A stretch of DNA of 64,000 nucleotides from Methylobacterium sp. J-090. GTDB lineage: Bacteria; Pseudomonadota; Alphaproteobacteria; Rhizobiales; Beijerinckiaceae. The first letter of the stretch is position 1. Every line of letters begins with the position of its first letter. Below are positions 49,308 through 59,154 of this stretch, in pieces. The stretch covers positions 1 through 64,000 of the forward strand of contig NZ_JAKSXV010000096.1 of NCBI RefSeq assembly GCF_022829345.1, in the 5' to 3' direction. The notes below the pieces were generated by a model, which was not told where the DNA came from, did not search any database, and was given only the letters and a program-made list of their open reading frames with translations. The position numbers were made by a program, and so were the translations under genes.

Positions 49308-50173
49308 TGGGAAGCTCGAGCGAGGCGACCCCCGGTGCGCGACGCAATCCCTTCGGCGAGCGCGAGTTCCAGCTTCGTGTCGTTTCGGGCGCGGTGCTGG
49401 CGGTCCTCGTCGTCTCGGCCCTGATCCTCGGCGGCGGTCCGTTCGCGTTCATCTGGCTCGCCGCCGCCCTCGTCGGAACCGCCGAGTGGATCGGTATGAG
49501 CCGCACGGCCCCACGCCGCCTGCTCCTGACGATCATCGGCGTCACCTTGGTCGGCCTCGCCCTGTGCCTGCGGGAGGGGGCTACTCCCCTCGTGTTTCTC
49601 GCGGTCGCGGCGACAGGCGCCATCGGCCTGCTCGTCCTGGCTCAGGACGGCCCGGCGCGGGCCCGCGCGGTGGCGGGTCTCGCCGGAGGCGCCGTCGTCG
49701 CACTGGTGCCGCCGGGCCTGCGCGACGATCCCGCCATCGGCATCCTCGGACCCGCCTGGATGTTCGCCGTCGTGTGGTCCACGGATGTCGTCGCCTACAT
49801 CACCGGCCGCACCTTCGGCGGCCCGAAGCTCATGCCGGCCGTGAGCCCGAAGAAGACGTGGTCGGGTGCGCTCGGCGGCCTTGCCGCCGGGACGATGGCC
49901 GGCATCGGCCTCGTGGCTCTGGCCCGGGGATACGGCTGGAGCCCGCTCGCGGCGACCTCGCTCGCCATCGTCGGCCTCGTGAGCGCGGCCGCCTCCATCT
50001 TCAGCCAAGCCGGCGACCTCGCCGAATCCGCCCTGAAGCGGCATTGGGGCGTCAAGGATTCCGGCCGCTCGATTCCCGGCCATGGCGGCGTCATGGACCG
50101 CCTCGATGGCTTTGCCGCCGTTGCGCTGTTGGCCGGATTGTATCTCCTCGCGCATCGCACCGGCGCGGTCTGA
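49304..50173 (+). CDS. cdsA: Phosphatidate cytidylyltransferase
   Basis: It makes CDP-diacylglycerol from phosphatidic acid and CTP in the inner membrane. The 289-residue protein has seven or eight membrane segments and the CdsA signature [20 protein letters not shown] followed by GGVMDRLD. The start is GTG at 49304 or ATG at 49307; the GTG overlaps the uppS stop. Confidence 0.95.
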   Translation: MMGSSSEATPGARRNPFGEREFQLRVVSGAVLAVLVVSALILGGGPFAFIWLAAALVGTAEWIGMSRTAPRRLLLTIIGVTLVGLALCLREGATPLVFLAVAATGAIGLLVLAQDGPARARAVAGLAGGAVVALVPPGLRDDPAIGILGPAWMFAVVWSTDVVAYITGRTFGGPKLMPAVSPKKTWSGALGGLAAGTMAGIGLVALARGYGWSPLAATSLAIVGLVSAAASIFSQAGDLAESALKRHWGVKDSGRSIPGHGGVMDRLDGFAAVALLAGLYLLAHRTGAV

Positions 50174-50186
50174 AGGAACACTCGCG

Positions 50187-51350
50187 TTGAGTCTCACCGT
50201 TTCCATCCTGGGTGCCACCGGCTCCATCGGCCGCTCCACCACGGACCTCCTCGCCCAGCACCCCGGGCGCTTCCGCATCGGCGCCCTCGTCGGCGGCCGT
50301 GACGCCGTGGCGCTCGCCAGGCTCGCGCGCGAGATCGGTGCCGATTTCGTCGCCCTCGCCGACGAATCGCAAGGGGCAGCCCTGCGCGAACTTCTCTCCG
50401 GCAGCGGCATCCCCAACGGAGCCGGCGAGAGCGCCGTGCTCGAAGCCGTCGCGCGGGACGCCGACATCGTGATGGCGGCCGTGAGCGGTGCCGCCGGACT
50501 GCGCCCGACCCACGCGGCTTTGCGCCTCGGGCGCACGGTGGCGCTGGCCAACAAGGAGAGTCTCGTCTGTGCCGGCGATGCCTTCATGCGGGACGCCAAG
50601 CGCTACGGCGCCACCCTCCTGCCGGTGGATTCCGAGCACAATGCCCTTGCGCAGGCGCTTGGCGACGGCAAGGTCGCGGATGTCGCCACCATGACCATCA
50701 CCGCCTCGGGTGGCCCCTTCCGCACCTGGACCCGGGAGCGCATCGCCGCCGCCTCACCCGAGGACGCCGCCGCCCACCCGACCTGGTCCATGGGCATGAA
50801 AATCAACATCGATTCGGCGTCGCTGATGAACAAGGGCCTCGAACTCATCGAGGCGCACCACCTGTTCGGTATCGAGGCCGCACGCCTCGACGCCATCGTG
50901 CATCCGCAATCCATCGTCCACGGTCTGATCACCTGGCGCGACGGCGCCGTAACGGCAGGCCTCGCCATGCCGGACATGCGGGTGCCCATCGCCCATTGCC
51001 TCGGGCTCGGCGAACGCCTCGCCATCGCGCGTGGCCGGTCCGTCGATCTCGCGGCGGTCGGCAGCCTGACGTTCGAGGCCACCGACGAGGGGCGCTTCCC
51101 GTGCCTTCGCATCGCCCGAGCAACCCTGCGCGACGGTGGCGCGGCCCCCACGGTGATGAACGCCGCCAACGAGATCGCGGTCGACGCTTTCATTCGCGGC
51201 GCCATCGGGTTTTATGGGATCAGCGATCTCGTCGAGCGCGCCTGCACGCGGTTCGCCGCCCTCTATCGGGAGGCCCCCGCCGATGTCGACGAGGCGCTGG
51301 CCATCGACGCCGAGGTTCGGGCCTGGAGCGGCCAGGCTCTGGCAGCCTGA
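50187..51350 (+). CDS. dxr: 1-deoxy-D-xylulose 5-phosphate reductoisomerase
   Basis: It converts DXP to methylerythritol phosphate with NADPH, the committed step of the MEP isoprenoid pathway. The 387-residue protein has GATGSIGRSTTDL for NADPH, LPVDSEHNALAQAL, and substrate/metal motif ATMTITASGGPFRTW. TTG at 50187 with AAGGA nine bases upstream is the likely start; no ATG fits. In relatives the next gene is usually rseP, but here an efflux module intervenes. Confidence 0.95.
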   Translation: MSLTVSILGATGSIGRSTTDLLAQHPGRFRIGALVGGRDAVALARLAREIGADFVALADESQGAALRELLSGSGIPNGAGESAVLEAVARDADIVMAAVSGAAGLRPTHAALRLGRTVALANKESLVCAGDAFMRDAKRYGATLLPVDSEHNALAQALGDGKVADVATMTITASGGPFRTWTRERIAAASPEDAAAHPTWSMGMKINIDSASLMNKGLELIEAHHLFGIEAARLDAIVHPQSIVHGLITWRDGAVTAGLAMPDMRVPIAHCLGLGERLAIARGRSVDLAAVGSLTFEATDEGRFPCLRIARATLRDGGAAPTVMNAANEIAVDAFIRGAIGFYGISDLVERACTRFAALYREAPADVDEALAIDAEVRAWSGQALAA

Positions 51351-51354
51351 AGGG

Positions 51355-52005
51355 TCAGGCCTTCGGTCCGTAGCCTGCGAGGAACACCCGCACGGCTTCC
51401 TCCACCCGGTAGCCGATCTCACGCTCCGTCACCGCCTCGCCGGCTGCGAACAGCAAGCGGGTAAGGAGGCCAGCTTGGCACAGGTGCAGGAAGTGCTTGG
51501 CCGCGAGTTCCGGATCCGCTGCCTTGAGTCTCTCGGCCACCACCTGGGCGTCGAGATAAGCGGCTAGACGCGCCACACCTTGGACCGGCCCAGCCTCGTA
51601 GAAGGCTTGTCCGAAGCGCGGGAACTTTTCCGTTGCGCCGATGACCATGCGGATCACCGCCACGTGGTCGGGCCGTGCCAGTTCGGTGAGGTAGCTGTGC
51701 CCGAGACGCGTGAGTACGCCGGCGACGTCGGGATCGTCCGCGTCCAGCCGGAACAGAGCCTCGGCCAGCCCCGCGCGCTCGGCGCTTGTGAGCGCCTCAA
51801 ACAAGGCTTCCTTGCTGTCGAAATAGACGTAGAGCGTGCCCTTCGAGACTCCGGCCACCCGGGCGATCTCACCCATGCTGGCACCGTCAAAGCCAGCGGC
51901 AAGGAACACCGCGCGCGCGCCCTCCAGAATCCGTCGGCGCTTGTCCGTCTCTTGACTCGCCCGGACCGACACGACGCTCGCACTACCCGTCATCATAACG
52001 ACCAT
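51355..52005 (-). CDS. TetR-family repressor of the adjacent emrAB operon
   Basis: The 216-residue protein has an N-terminal HTH (ASMGEIARVAGVSKGTLYVY, FDSKEALFEAL) and a C-terminal ligand-binding domain resembling TetR_C_11-type regulators. It faces emrA divergently, with two identical-type palindromes between them, so it very probably represses its own gene and the efflux pair until an inducer binds. Three in-frame ATGs lie at 52005, 51996 and 51993. Confidence 0.92.
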   Translation of the reverse strand: MVVMMTGSASVVSVRASQETDKRRRILEGARAVFLAAGFDGASMGEIARVAGVSKGTLYVYFDSKEALFEALTSAERAGLAEALFRLDADDPDVAGVLTRLGHSYLTELARPDHVAVIRMVIGATEKFPRFGQAFYEAGPVQGVARLAAYLDAQVVAERLKAADPELAAKHFLHLCQAGLLTRLLFAAGEAVTEREIGYRVEEAVRVFLAGYGPKA

Positions 52006-52010
52006 CGTCT

Positions 52011-52029
52011 TGACCGAACCGTTCGGTCA
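52011..52029. promoter_or_regulatory. TetR operator O1
   Basis: TGACCGAACCGTTCGGTCA is a 19-bp palindrome with arms TGACCGAAC and GTTCGGTCA. It lies five bases upstream of the tetR start codon, so bound repressor would block tetR transcription or its early elongation. Confidence 0.88.
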
Positions 52030-52075
52030 ATCTATCTATCCGACGCGCGATCGCAATTCAATCTGTCTCAATTTA

Positions 52076-52094
52076 TGACCGAACGGTTCGGTCA
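52076..52094. promoter_or_regulatory. TetR operator O2
   Basis: TGACCGAACGGTTCGGTCA is the same palindrome with only the centre base changed, 24 bp upstream of the emrA ATG and 65 bp from O1 centre to centre. It would repress the emrAB promoter. Confidence 0.88.
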
Positions 52095-52118
52095 TTTTTC
52101 GATCTCGGAAGCACAACG

Positions 52119-53333
52119 ATGACCCTGCGCGACGCTGGCGGACGGGACGAGCAGCACCATGACGACCGGGAATCCGGCTTCGCATCGCCGGTAGCACCGT
52201 CACCAATGGCCGCGCAGGTGCCGTCCTCGTCGGCCGCGTCGGTTGCGGTGTCCGATGCTGCCGAGCCACGGTGGAAGATCGGGCGCAGACTGATCCTCGC
52301 CTTCCTCGTCGCCGCGATCCTCGGCGGAGGCGGGTACAAGGCCTACGCGTGGTGGACGGTCGGGCGATTCTTCGTGTCGACCGACGATGCCTATATCCAG
52401 GCCGATATTTCGGTCCTCGCCGCAAAGGTGCCCGGCTACCTCGCCGCCGTCCCGGTGGTGAACGGGCAGTCGGTGAAAGCCGGCGACATCATCGCTCGTA
52501 TCGACGACGGGGATTATCGCCTCGCCGAGGAAGCCGCCCACGACAAGCTCGTGACCCAGGAGGCGACCATTACCCGCATCGGGCGGCAGGTCGAGGCGGC
52601 CCAGGCCCAGCTCATCCAGAGCGCGGCCCAGATCGATGCTGCCCGGGCCGATTCGGTTCGTGCGGCGGCCGATTACGCCCGCCAACAGCAACTCGAGAAG
52701 GTCGATTTCGTCGCCAAAGCCCGTATCGAGCAGGCGCGAGCCGACCGCGATCGCACCCAGGCCGCCGAGAAGGGCGCCGAGGCGTCCCTCGTGGCGATGA
52801 AGGCCCAGGTTGAAGTCCTGCGCGCGCAGCGGACCGAGGCCGAGGGGCTGGCCGCCGAACTGCGCACGGCCGAGCGGCGCGCCGCGCGCGACCTCGCCTT
52901 CACCGTCCTGCATGCGCCCTTCGACGGCGTCATCGGCAACAAGGCCGTCGAGGCCGGCGCTTACGTGTCTCCGGGGTCGCGCATCGCTGCCCTGGTGCCG
53001 TTGCAGAGCGTGCGCATCGATGCCAACTTCAAGGAGACACAGGTCGAGCGGATGCATGCCGGCCAGCCCGTCCACGTCGCCGTGGACGCCTATCCGGACC
53101 GCGATATCGTCGGCTGGGTCGAGTCGCTGTCGCCGGCTTCGGGCTCGGTGTTCAGCCTGCTCCCGCCGGACAACGCCACCGGCAACTTCACCAAGATCGT
53201 CCAGCGCCTGCCCGTGCGAGTACGGGTGCCGGCGGACGTCGCCGGCGAGGGAATGCTGCGGCCGGGCCTCTCCGTCACCGTCCGGGTCGACACCCGTGCG
53301 GTGACGACCACGACCGCCGCCCTGCGGCCGTAG
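52119..53333 (+). CDS. emrA: EmrA-type membrane fusion protein of efflux pump
   Basis: The 404-residue periplasmic adaptor has one membrane segment at about residues 55-75 (LILAFLVAAILGGGGYKAYA), the EmrA/HlyD motif STDDAYIQADISVLAAKVPG, a coiled-coil hairpin at about residues 150-245 and the lipoyl-like half AFTVLHAPFDGVIGNKAVEA. It should link EmrB to an outer-membrane channel, not encoded here. The first 50 residues are polar and disordered. It overlaps no gene and is followed by emrB after 5 bp. Confidence 0.94.
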   Translation: MTLRDAGGRDEQHHDDRESGFASPVAPSPMAAQVPSSSAASVAVSDAAEPRWKIGRRLILAFLVAAILGGGGYKAYAWWTVGRFFVSTDDAYIQADISVLAAKVPGYLAAVPVVNGQSVKAGDIIARIDDGDYRLAEEAAHDKLVTQEATITRIGRQVEAAQAQLIQSAAQIDAARADSVRAAADYARQQQLEKVDFVAKARIEQARADRDRTQAAEKGAEASLVAMKAQVEVLRAQRTEAEGLAAELRTAERRAARDLAFTVLHAPFDGVIGNKAVEAGAYVSPGSRIAALVPLQSVRIDANFKETQVERMHAGQPVHVAVDAYPDRDIVGWVESLSPASGSVFSLLPPDNATGNFTKIVQRLPVRVRVPADVAGEGMLRPGLSVTVRVDTRAVTTTTAALRP

Positions 53334-53338
53334 CCGTC

Positions 53339-54916
53339 ATGGCCGCCGCAGCCCAGGCGTTCCCACCCACCGCCGCCGAACCGCCTCTCGACCGCCGCCG
53401 CATGGTGGCGTTCGTCTGCATGGTGTTCGGGATGTTCATGGCGATCCTGGACATCCAGATCGTCTCGGCGTCGCTCGCCGAGATCCAGGCCGGCCTCTCG
53501 GCGTCGGGCGACGAGATCCCCTGGGTCCAGACGAGCTACCTCATCGCGGAAGTCATCGCGATTCCCCTCTCGGGCTTCCTCTCACGGGTGCTGTCGACCC
53601 GGTGGATGTTCGTGATCTCGGCGGGCGGCTTCACGCTCATGAGCCTCATGTGCGCCACCTCCACCACCATCAACCAGATGATCGTCTGGCGTGCCCTGCA
53701 GGGCTTCATCGGCGGCGGCATGATCCCGACGGTGTTCGCCTCGGCGTTCACGATCTTCCCGCCCTCGAAGCGCTCCATCGTCTCGCCGATGATCGGCCTC
53801 GTGGCGACCCTCGCTCCCACCATCGGCCCGACGGTGGGGGGCTACCTCACCGACCTGTTCGACTGGCACTGGCTGTTTCTCATCAACGTCGTGCCGGGCA
53901 TCGTCGTCACGGTCTCGACCTACTGCCTCGTCGATTTCGACGAGCCTAACCTCGCCCTGTTCCGTCGCTTCGACTGGTTCGGCCTCGTGTTCATGGCGCT
54001 GATGCTCGGCTGCCTCGAGTACGTTCTGGAGGAGGGGCCGAACCATGACTGGCTCGCCGACGAGGCGGTCCTTGGTTGCGCCGTGGTCTGCGCGGTGGCC
54101 GGGCCGGCCTTCTTCTGGCGTGCCTTTACGGCGGCCGAGCCCATCGTCGATCTGCGCGCCTTCTCCGACCGCAATTTCGCCGCCGGCTGCCTGTTCAGCT
54201 TCGTCCTCGGCATCGGCCTCTACGGCCTGACCTACCTCTATCCGGTCTATCTCGGTCGGGTGCGCGGCTACTCGGCCCTGCAGATCGGCGAGACCATGTT
54301 CATCTCCGGCCTGTGCATGTTCGCCACCGCCCCCATCGCGGGGCGCTTCCTCGGCAAGGTCGATCCGCGCATCCCCATGGGCCTCGGCTTCATCGGCTTC
54401 GCCGCCGGCACCTGGATCGTCACCGGCCTCACCAAGGACTGGGATTTCGGCGAGCTGCTCGTGCCCCAGATCCTGCGCGGCTGCTCCCTGATGCTGTGCA
54501 TGATCCCCATTAACAACATTGCGCTCGGCACCCTGCCGCCGGCCCGGATGAAGAACGCCTCCGGTCTCTACAACCTCACCCGCAACCTCGGCGGGGCGGT
54601 TGGCCTCGCCCTCATCAACACGGTGCTCAACGACCGCTGGGATCTCCACCTCGCCCGCCTGCACGAGCGCTTCACCTGGACCAACACCGCCGTGCTCGAG
54701 CGACTGGAGATGACGCGCCGGCAATTCGAGGGGATGGGCGGCAACGCCGATGCCATGGCCCTCAAGGCGATGATGAACACCGTTCGCATCCAAGGCCTCG
54801 TGATGAGCTTTTCGGACGTGTTCCTCGTCCTCACCGGCCTGTTCCTCCTCATGGCCTGCGCCGTGCCCTTCATCCGCCGGCCGAGGGCCGCCATGGGCGG
54901 GGGCGGGGGGCACTGA
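53339..54916 (+). CDS. emrB: EmrB-type MFS drug exporter (DHA2, 14 TM)
   Basis: The 525-residue inner-membrane antiporter starts TM1 with FVCMVFGMFMAILDIQIVSA and carries the family sequences DEIPWVQTSYLIAEVIAIPL and LAPTIGPTVGGYLTD (motif C). Its gene is five bases after emrA and under the same TetR operators. Substrates are probably hydrophobic compounds; they cannot be predicted. Confidence 0.94.
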   Translation: MAAAAQAFPPTAAEPPLDRRRMVAFVCMVFGMFMAILDIQIVSASLAEIQAGLSASGDEIPWVQTSYLIAEVIAIPLSGFLSRVLSTRWMFVISAGGFTLMSLMCATSTTINQMIVWRALQGFIGGGMIPTVFASAFTIFPPSKRSIVSPMIGLVATLAPTIGPTVGGYLTDLFDWHWLFLINVVPGIVVTVSTYCLVDFDEPNLALFRRFDWFGLVFMALMLGCLEYVLEEGPNHDWLADEAVLGCAVVCAVAGPAFFWRAFTAAEPIVDLRAFSDRNFAAGCLFSFVLGIGLYGLTYLYPVYLGRVRGYSALQIGETMFISGLCMFATAPIAGRFLGKVDPRIPMGLGFIGFAAGTWIVTGLTKDWDFGELLVPQILRGCSLMLCMIPINNIALGTLPPARMKNASGLYNLTRNLGGAVGLALINTVLNDRWDLHLARLHERFTWTNTAVLERLEMTRRQFEGMGGNADAMALKAMMNTVRIQGLVMSFSDVFLVLTGLFLLMACAVPFIRRPRAAMGGGGGH

Positions 54917-55079
54917 ACGACGCGCTCTCTTTACCGAGATCGCAGGAAAGCCTGCTTTCCGTCTGGTCTTTGCCCCGGTGCGACGCCAGAACCACGCTGG
55001 CGCATTTGCGTTCGCCGGCCACGGGTCCGATCTGCTAAAGGCGGATTGGCGTGCTGCCGCGACGCCTCGGGGATCGACG

Positions 55080-56240
55080 ATGGACTTTCTGAACGCGATG
55101 GGCGGAACTGCCGCCGGCTTCTTCGGCAACGTGATCCCGTTCCTGATCGTGCTCAGCGTCGTCGTGTTCGTCCACGAGATGGGGCACTTCCTGGTCGGCC
55201 GCTGGTGCGGTGTCGGCGTTCACGCCTTTTCCCTTGGCTTCGGACCGGAACTGTTCGGCTTCAATGACCGCCATGGCACCCGCTGGAAGCTTTCGGCGGT
55301 GCCGCTCGGCGGCTACGTCAAGTTCCACGGCGACGCCAACGGTGCCAGCGTGCCGGATCCCGAGGCCGTCGCCCGGATGAGCCCGCAGGAGCGCGCGACG
55401 AGCTTTCCGACGCAGCCCCTGGCCAAGCGCGCCGCCATCGTCGCGGCCGGGCCCATCGCCAATTTCCTGTTGGCGATCGTGCTGTTCTCCGGGGCAATCT
55501 ATTTCGGCGGCCGCTACGAGACGCCGGCCCGCGTCGAAGCCGTGCTGGCCGGAAGCCCGGCCGAGCGCGCCGGCTTCCAGCCCGGCGATGTGATCCGTGC
55601 CATTGGCGGCTCGACGGTGAACAGCTTCACCGACATGCAGCGCACGGTCTCCACGAGTGCCGGCTCCAGCCTCGCCATCACCGTCGAGCGCAACGGCGAG
55701 CGCCAGGTTCTCACCGCCGTGCCGGACGGAATGGAGGAGCGTACTCCCTTCGGCCGCCATCGCTTCGGCCGCCTCGGCATCCAGGGCCCGAAAGGCAACG
55801 AGGCCAAGCTCGTCCAATATGGGCCGCTCCAGTCCGTGGCACTCGGCGTCCATGAGACTTACTTCGTGGTGGACCGCACCATCGATTACATCGGCAAACT
55901 CGTGACCGGCCGCGAATCGGCCGACCAGCTCTCCGGCCCCATCGGCATCGCCCGGGTCTCCGGAGAGGTGGCCAAGGTCGGGGGCGCCGGCGGACTCATC
56001 GGCCTCATCGCCCTGCTCTCCGTCTCCATCGGCCTCCTCAACCTGTTCCCGGTGCCGCTGCTCGATGGTGGCCACCTGCTGTTCTACGCGTTCGAGGCCG
56101 TGCGAGGCCGGCCCCTGAGCGAGCGGACGCAGGAGATCGGCTTCCGTATCGGCCTCGCTCTCGTGCTGTTCCTCATGCTGTTCGCCGCCTGGAACGACGT
56201 GCTCAACCTGGGTGCGTCCTGGGGGGCGCGGGGGACCTGA
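55080..56240 (+). CDS. rseP: Site-2 intramembrane zinc metalloprotease RseP
   Basis: The 386-residue protease has the zinc motif HEMGH in TM1 (VVVFVHEMGHFLVGRWCGVG), one PDZ domain (AGSPAERAGFQPGDVIRAIG) and the C-terminal LFPVPLLDGGHLLFYAFEAV with the third zinc ligand Asp. It would cut anti-sigma factors and leftover signal peptides. It has one PDZ domain where E. coli RseP has two. The ATG at 55080 was chosen; the frame extends upstream 34 codons. Confidence 0.95.
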   Translation: MDFLNAMGGTAAGFFGNVIPFLIVLSVVVFVHEMGHFLVGRWCGVGVHAFSLGFGPELFGFNDRHGTRWKLSAVPLGGYVKFHGDANGASVPDPEAVARMSPQERATSFPTQPLAKRAAIVAAGPIANFLLAIVLFSGAIYFGGRYETPARVEAVLAGSPAERAGFQPGDVIRAIGGSTVNSFTDMQRTVSTSAGSSLAITVERNGERQVLTAVPDGMEERTPFGRHRFGRLGIQGPKGNEAKLVQYGPLQSVALGVHETYFVVDRTIDYIGKLVTGRESADQLSGPIGIARVSGEVAKVGGAGGLIGLIALLSVSIGLLNLFPVPLLDGGHLLFYAFEAVRGRPLSERTQEIGFRIGLALVLFLMLFAAWNDVLNLGASWGARGT

Positions 56241-56549
56241 TCGACGTTCCCTCAACGCCCCAGGCCGGGCCGGAATGAGGCTAAAGCGATGGCCGCGCAG
56301 GCGTCTCCGCCGCGCGGCCGAAAGCCGTTGTGATTTCGTTCACCGTGTTCGGCGATCGCGTTTCATCGTTAAGTGACCGGAAGGCCACGTGTCCCCAAAA
56401 TCCCCAGCGAGCGGGTGCCCCCGGCGTTTGCTTCGACCGGGAAACTCGGTAGAAGCTGAGCCTGGGACCAGACGACGGGACGACCGGGCAAACCGGCGCC
56501 TGTCCGCGGGTGCGAACCCGTACTGATAATAAAAGAGACGGGCGATTAC
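56241..56549. other. Intergenic region before bamA
   Basis: This 309-bp gap probably holds a bamA promoter. A small hairpin CGGGT-GCGA-ACCCG at 56507-56520 has a GNRA-type loop, 30 bp before the start codon. No gene or clear envelope-stress promoter was recognised. Confidence 0.45.
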
Positions 56550-59108
56550 ATGATGTCGATGACGGGGAAGCGCCGACGCAAGTCGGCGGAGCAGACCATC
56601 GTCCTAGTCGCCGCCACGGCCGCAGGGCTGGTTCTCGGCGGCGTGGCGCAGGCCGAGCAGATCGTCGTCCAGGGTAACAAGCGCGTCGATTCCGATACGA
56701 TTCGGTCCTACGTGACCGGCACCGCCTCCGGCTCGCCCGAGGAAGCCCGCCGCAACCTCCTGGCGAGCGGCATGTTCTCCGACGTGAAGGTGTCGCGCAG
56801 CGGCGGCAGCACCGTGGTGAGCGTGCGCGAGAACAACATCATCAACCGGGTGGTGTTCGAAGGAAACAAGAAGGTCGAGAAAGCCACCCTCGAGGGTGAG
56901 ATCGAGGCCAAGGCGCGCGGTCCCTACAATCAGGGCATCATCACCGCCGACATGCAGCGCATCCGCGAGATCTACCGTCGCTCGGGACGCGGCAGCGCCA
57001 AGGTCAGTTTCCGTACCGTCGATCTGCCCAACGGCCGCCTGGACGTGATCTACGTCATCGAAGAGGGCGACAAGACCGGCATCAAGGCGATCAATATCTC
57101 GGGCAACAAGGAATACTCCGAGTCGAAGATCAAGGAGCTGATGTCCTCCTCGGAGATGAATTTCCTGTCGTTCATCAAGACCTCCGACGTCTACGATCCC
57201 GACCGGATCACCAACGACCTCGATCTCGTGCGGCGCTTCTATCTCAAGAACGGCTACGCCGACTTCCGCGTCGTCAAGGCCGATGCCCGCTACGTCGAGG
57301 CCGAAACCGATGCTGGCTGGGTCATCGACGTGGTGGTCGAGGAAGGCCAGCAGTACAAGGTCGGTGCCGTCGCCATCGATTCGCGCTTGCCGGGCCTCGA
57401 CACGAAGGGCCTCGACGGCGAGGTCCGCGCCCAGGTCGGTGACGTCTACAATGCCGAAGACGTCGAGAGGACCCTCAGCGGCGTCACGAACCAGGTCGCC
57501 CGCCAGGGCTATCCCTTCGCCCAGGTGCGTCCCACCGGCCAGCGCGATCCGGCCACTGGCACGGTGGCTCTCGGCTTCGTGGTCGAGGATGGCCCGCGCG
57601 TCTACGTCGAGCGCATCAACATCCGCGGCAACACCCGCACCCGCGACTACGTCATCCGTCGCGAACTCGATATCACCGAGGGTGATGCCTACAATCGCGT
57701 CCTCACGGATCGCGCCGAGCGTCGCCTGAACGGCCTCGGCTTCTTCAAGAAGGTCCGCTTCTCCAACGAGCCGGGCTCGGCCGCCGACCGCGTGATCATC
57801 AACATCGATGTCGAGGATCAGCCCACGGGTTCGTTCTCGGTCGCCGGTGGCTACTCGACCCAGGACGGCATCATCGGCGAAGTCTCGGTCTCCGAGTCGA
57901 ACTTCCTCGGTCGCGGCCAGTACGTCCGCGTCGCCGGTACCGCCGGTCAGTACGCCCGCGGCGTCGACTTCTCGTTCACCGAGCCGTACTTCCTCGGCTA
58001 CCGCTTGGCCGCCGGCTTCGACGCCTTCTACAAGTACAGCGACCAGACCCGCTACTCGCGCTACGAGACCACCGTCTATGGCGGTCAGCTCCGCGTCGGC
58101 CTGCCGATCACGGAGGAGTTCGGCATCACCCTTCGCTACTCGCTCTACAACACCGAGTTGCGCGTTCCGAATTCGATCCGCCGGCCCTACAACGATTGCT
58201 CGAACCCGATCCCGGGCTACACGGCGGTCTATCCGAACAACACGTTCACGGCCAACGGCCAGAACGTGTCGGGCCTGGCGGCCTATCCGAATTGCGCCTT
58301 CGACGGCGAAGCTTCGATCGCCCTCAAGGGCTCACAGGGCAACACGCTCACGTCGCTCGCCGGCCTCACGCTCGCCTACTCGACCCTCGATAATATCGGC
58401 CTGCCGCGCAACGGCCTCTATGCCGAGCTGAAGCCCGACATCGCTGGTCTCGGCGGCGACTCGAAGTTCTTCCGCGTGACCGGCGACGCCCGGTACTACA
58501 AGGAGTTCTACGAGGACGTGGTCGGCTTCGTCCGGCTTCAGGGCGGTCACATCTCCGCGCTCAACGACGAACCCCTGCGCATCACAGACCAGTTCTTCCT
58601 CGGCCCGTCGCTGGTCCGCGGTTTCGCCCCCAACGGTATCGGTCCGCGCGACGTCGGCATCGCCGACAGCCGTTCCAATGCCATCGGCGGCAGCACCTAT
58701 GTCGGCGGTACCGTCGAGGTCCAGTTCCCGATCTGGGGCATTCCCAAGGATCTCGGTCTGAAGGGCGCGGTCTTCGCCGATGCCGGTACCCTGTTCGGCT
58801 ACAACGGCCGCACGCAGTTCAACGTGAACGGCGACGCCTTCATCAACGGCATCGCCCCCGGCGGCGTCTGCAACTTCAACTCGGCCACTATCGGTGTCGA
58901 GCCGGAATGTGTGAACGTCCACGACAAGGCGGTCATCCGGTCATCCATCGGCGCCTCGATCCTGTGGAATTCGCCGCTCGGCCCGATCCGCTTCGACTAC
59001 GCCTACGCCCTCACCAAGGATGAAGGCGTGAAGGTTCCGGGGACCAACTTCCGGATCGGCAAGGATCAGCTCCAGGCCTTCCGGTTCTCCGGCGGCTCGC
59101 GCTTCTGA
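56550..59108 (+). CDS. bamA: Outer membrane protein assembly factor BamA
   Basis: It inserts beta-barrel proteins in the outer membrane. The 852-residue protein has a signal peptide cut after VLGGVAQA (near residue 35), five POTRA domains to about residue 430 ([20 protein letters not shown] starts the first), and a 16-strand barrel. The barrel has [20 protein letters not shown], the [10 protein letters not shown] lid motif (family VRGY/F) and a C-terminal Phe (FSGGSRF). It sits in the conserved rseP-bamA-lpxD order. Confidence 0.97.
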   Translation: MMSMTGKRRRKSAEQTIVLVAATAAGLVLGGVAQAEQIVVQGNKRVDSDTIRSYVTGTASGSPEEARRNLLASGMFSDVKVSRSGGSTVVSVRENNIINRVVFEGNKKVEKATLEGEIEAKARGPYNQGIITADMQRIREIYRRSGRGSAKVSFRTVDLPNGRLDVIYVIEEGDKTGIKAINISGNKEYSESKIKELMSSSEMNFLSFIKTSDVYDPDRITNDLDLVRRFYLKNGYADFRVVKADARYVEAETDAGWVIDVVVEEGQQYKVGAVAIDSRLPGLDTKGLDGEVRAQVGDVYNAEDVERTLSGVTNQVARQGYPFAQVRPTGQRDPATGTVALGFVVEDGPRVYVERINIRGNTRTRDYVIRRELDITEGDAYNRVLTDRAERRLNGLGFFKKVRFSNEPGSAADRVIINIDVEDQPTGSFSVAGGYSTQDGIIGEVSVSESNFLGRGQYVRVAGTAGQYARGVDFSFTEPYFLGYRLAAGFDAFYKYSDQTRYSRYETTVYGGQLRVGLPITEEFGITLRYSLYNTELRVPNSIRRPYNDCSNPIPGYTAVYPNNTFTANGQNVSGLAAYPNCAFDGEASIALKGSQGNTLTSLAGLTLAYSTLDNIGLPRNGLYAELKPDIAGLGGDSKFFRVTGDARYYKEFYEDVVGFVRLQGGHISALNDEPLRITDQFFLGPSLVRGFAPNGIGPRDVGIADSRSNAIGGSTYVGGTVEVQFPIWGIPKDLGLKGAVFADAGTLFGYNGRTQFNVNGDAFINGIAPGGVCNFNSATIGVEPECVNVHDKAVIRSSIGASILWNSPLGPIRFDYAYALTKDEGVKVPGTNFRIGKDQLQAFRFSGGSRF

Positions 59109-59118
59109 TCGAAGAAAA

Positions 59119-59144
59119 GCGCCGCCCTTTTCGAGGGGCGGCGC
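59119..59144. terminator. 9-bp hairpin between bamA and lpxD
   Basis: GCGCCGCCC at 59119-59127 pairs with GGGCGGCGC at 59136-59144. The T-rich side (complement of GAAGAAAA) is on the minus strand, so its strength as a plus-strand terminator is doubtful; it may modulate read-through into lpxD. Confidence 0.5.
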
Positions 59145-59154
59145 GTTGCCGGTT

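Noticed and set aside
56500..56549. Riboswitch before bamA
   Set aside because: Only a short GNRA hairpin is present; no conserved riboswitch core was recognised and bamA is not a usual riboswitch target.
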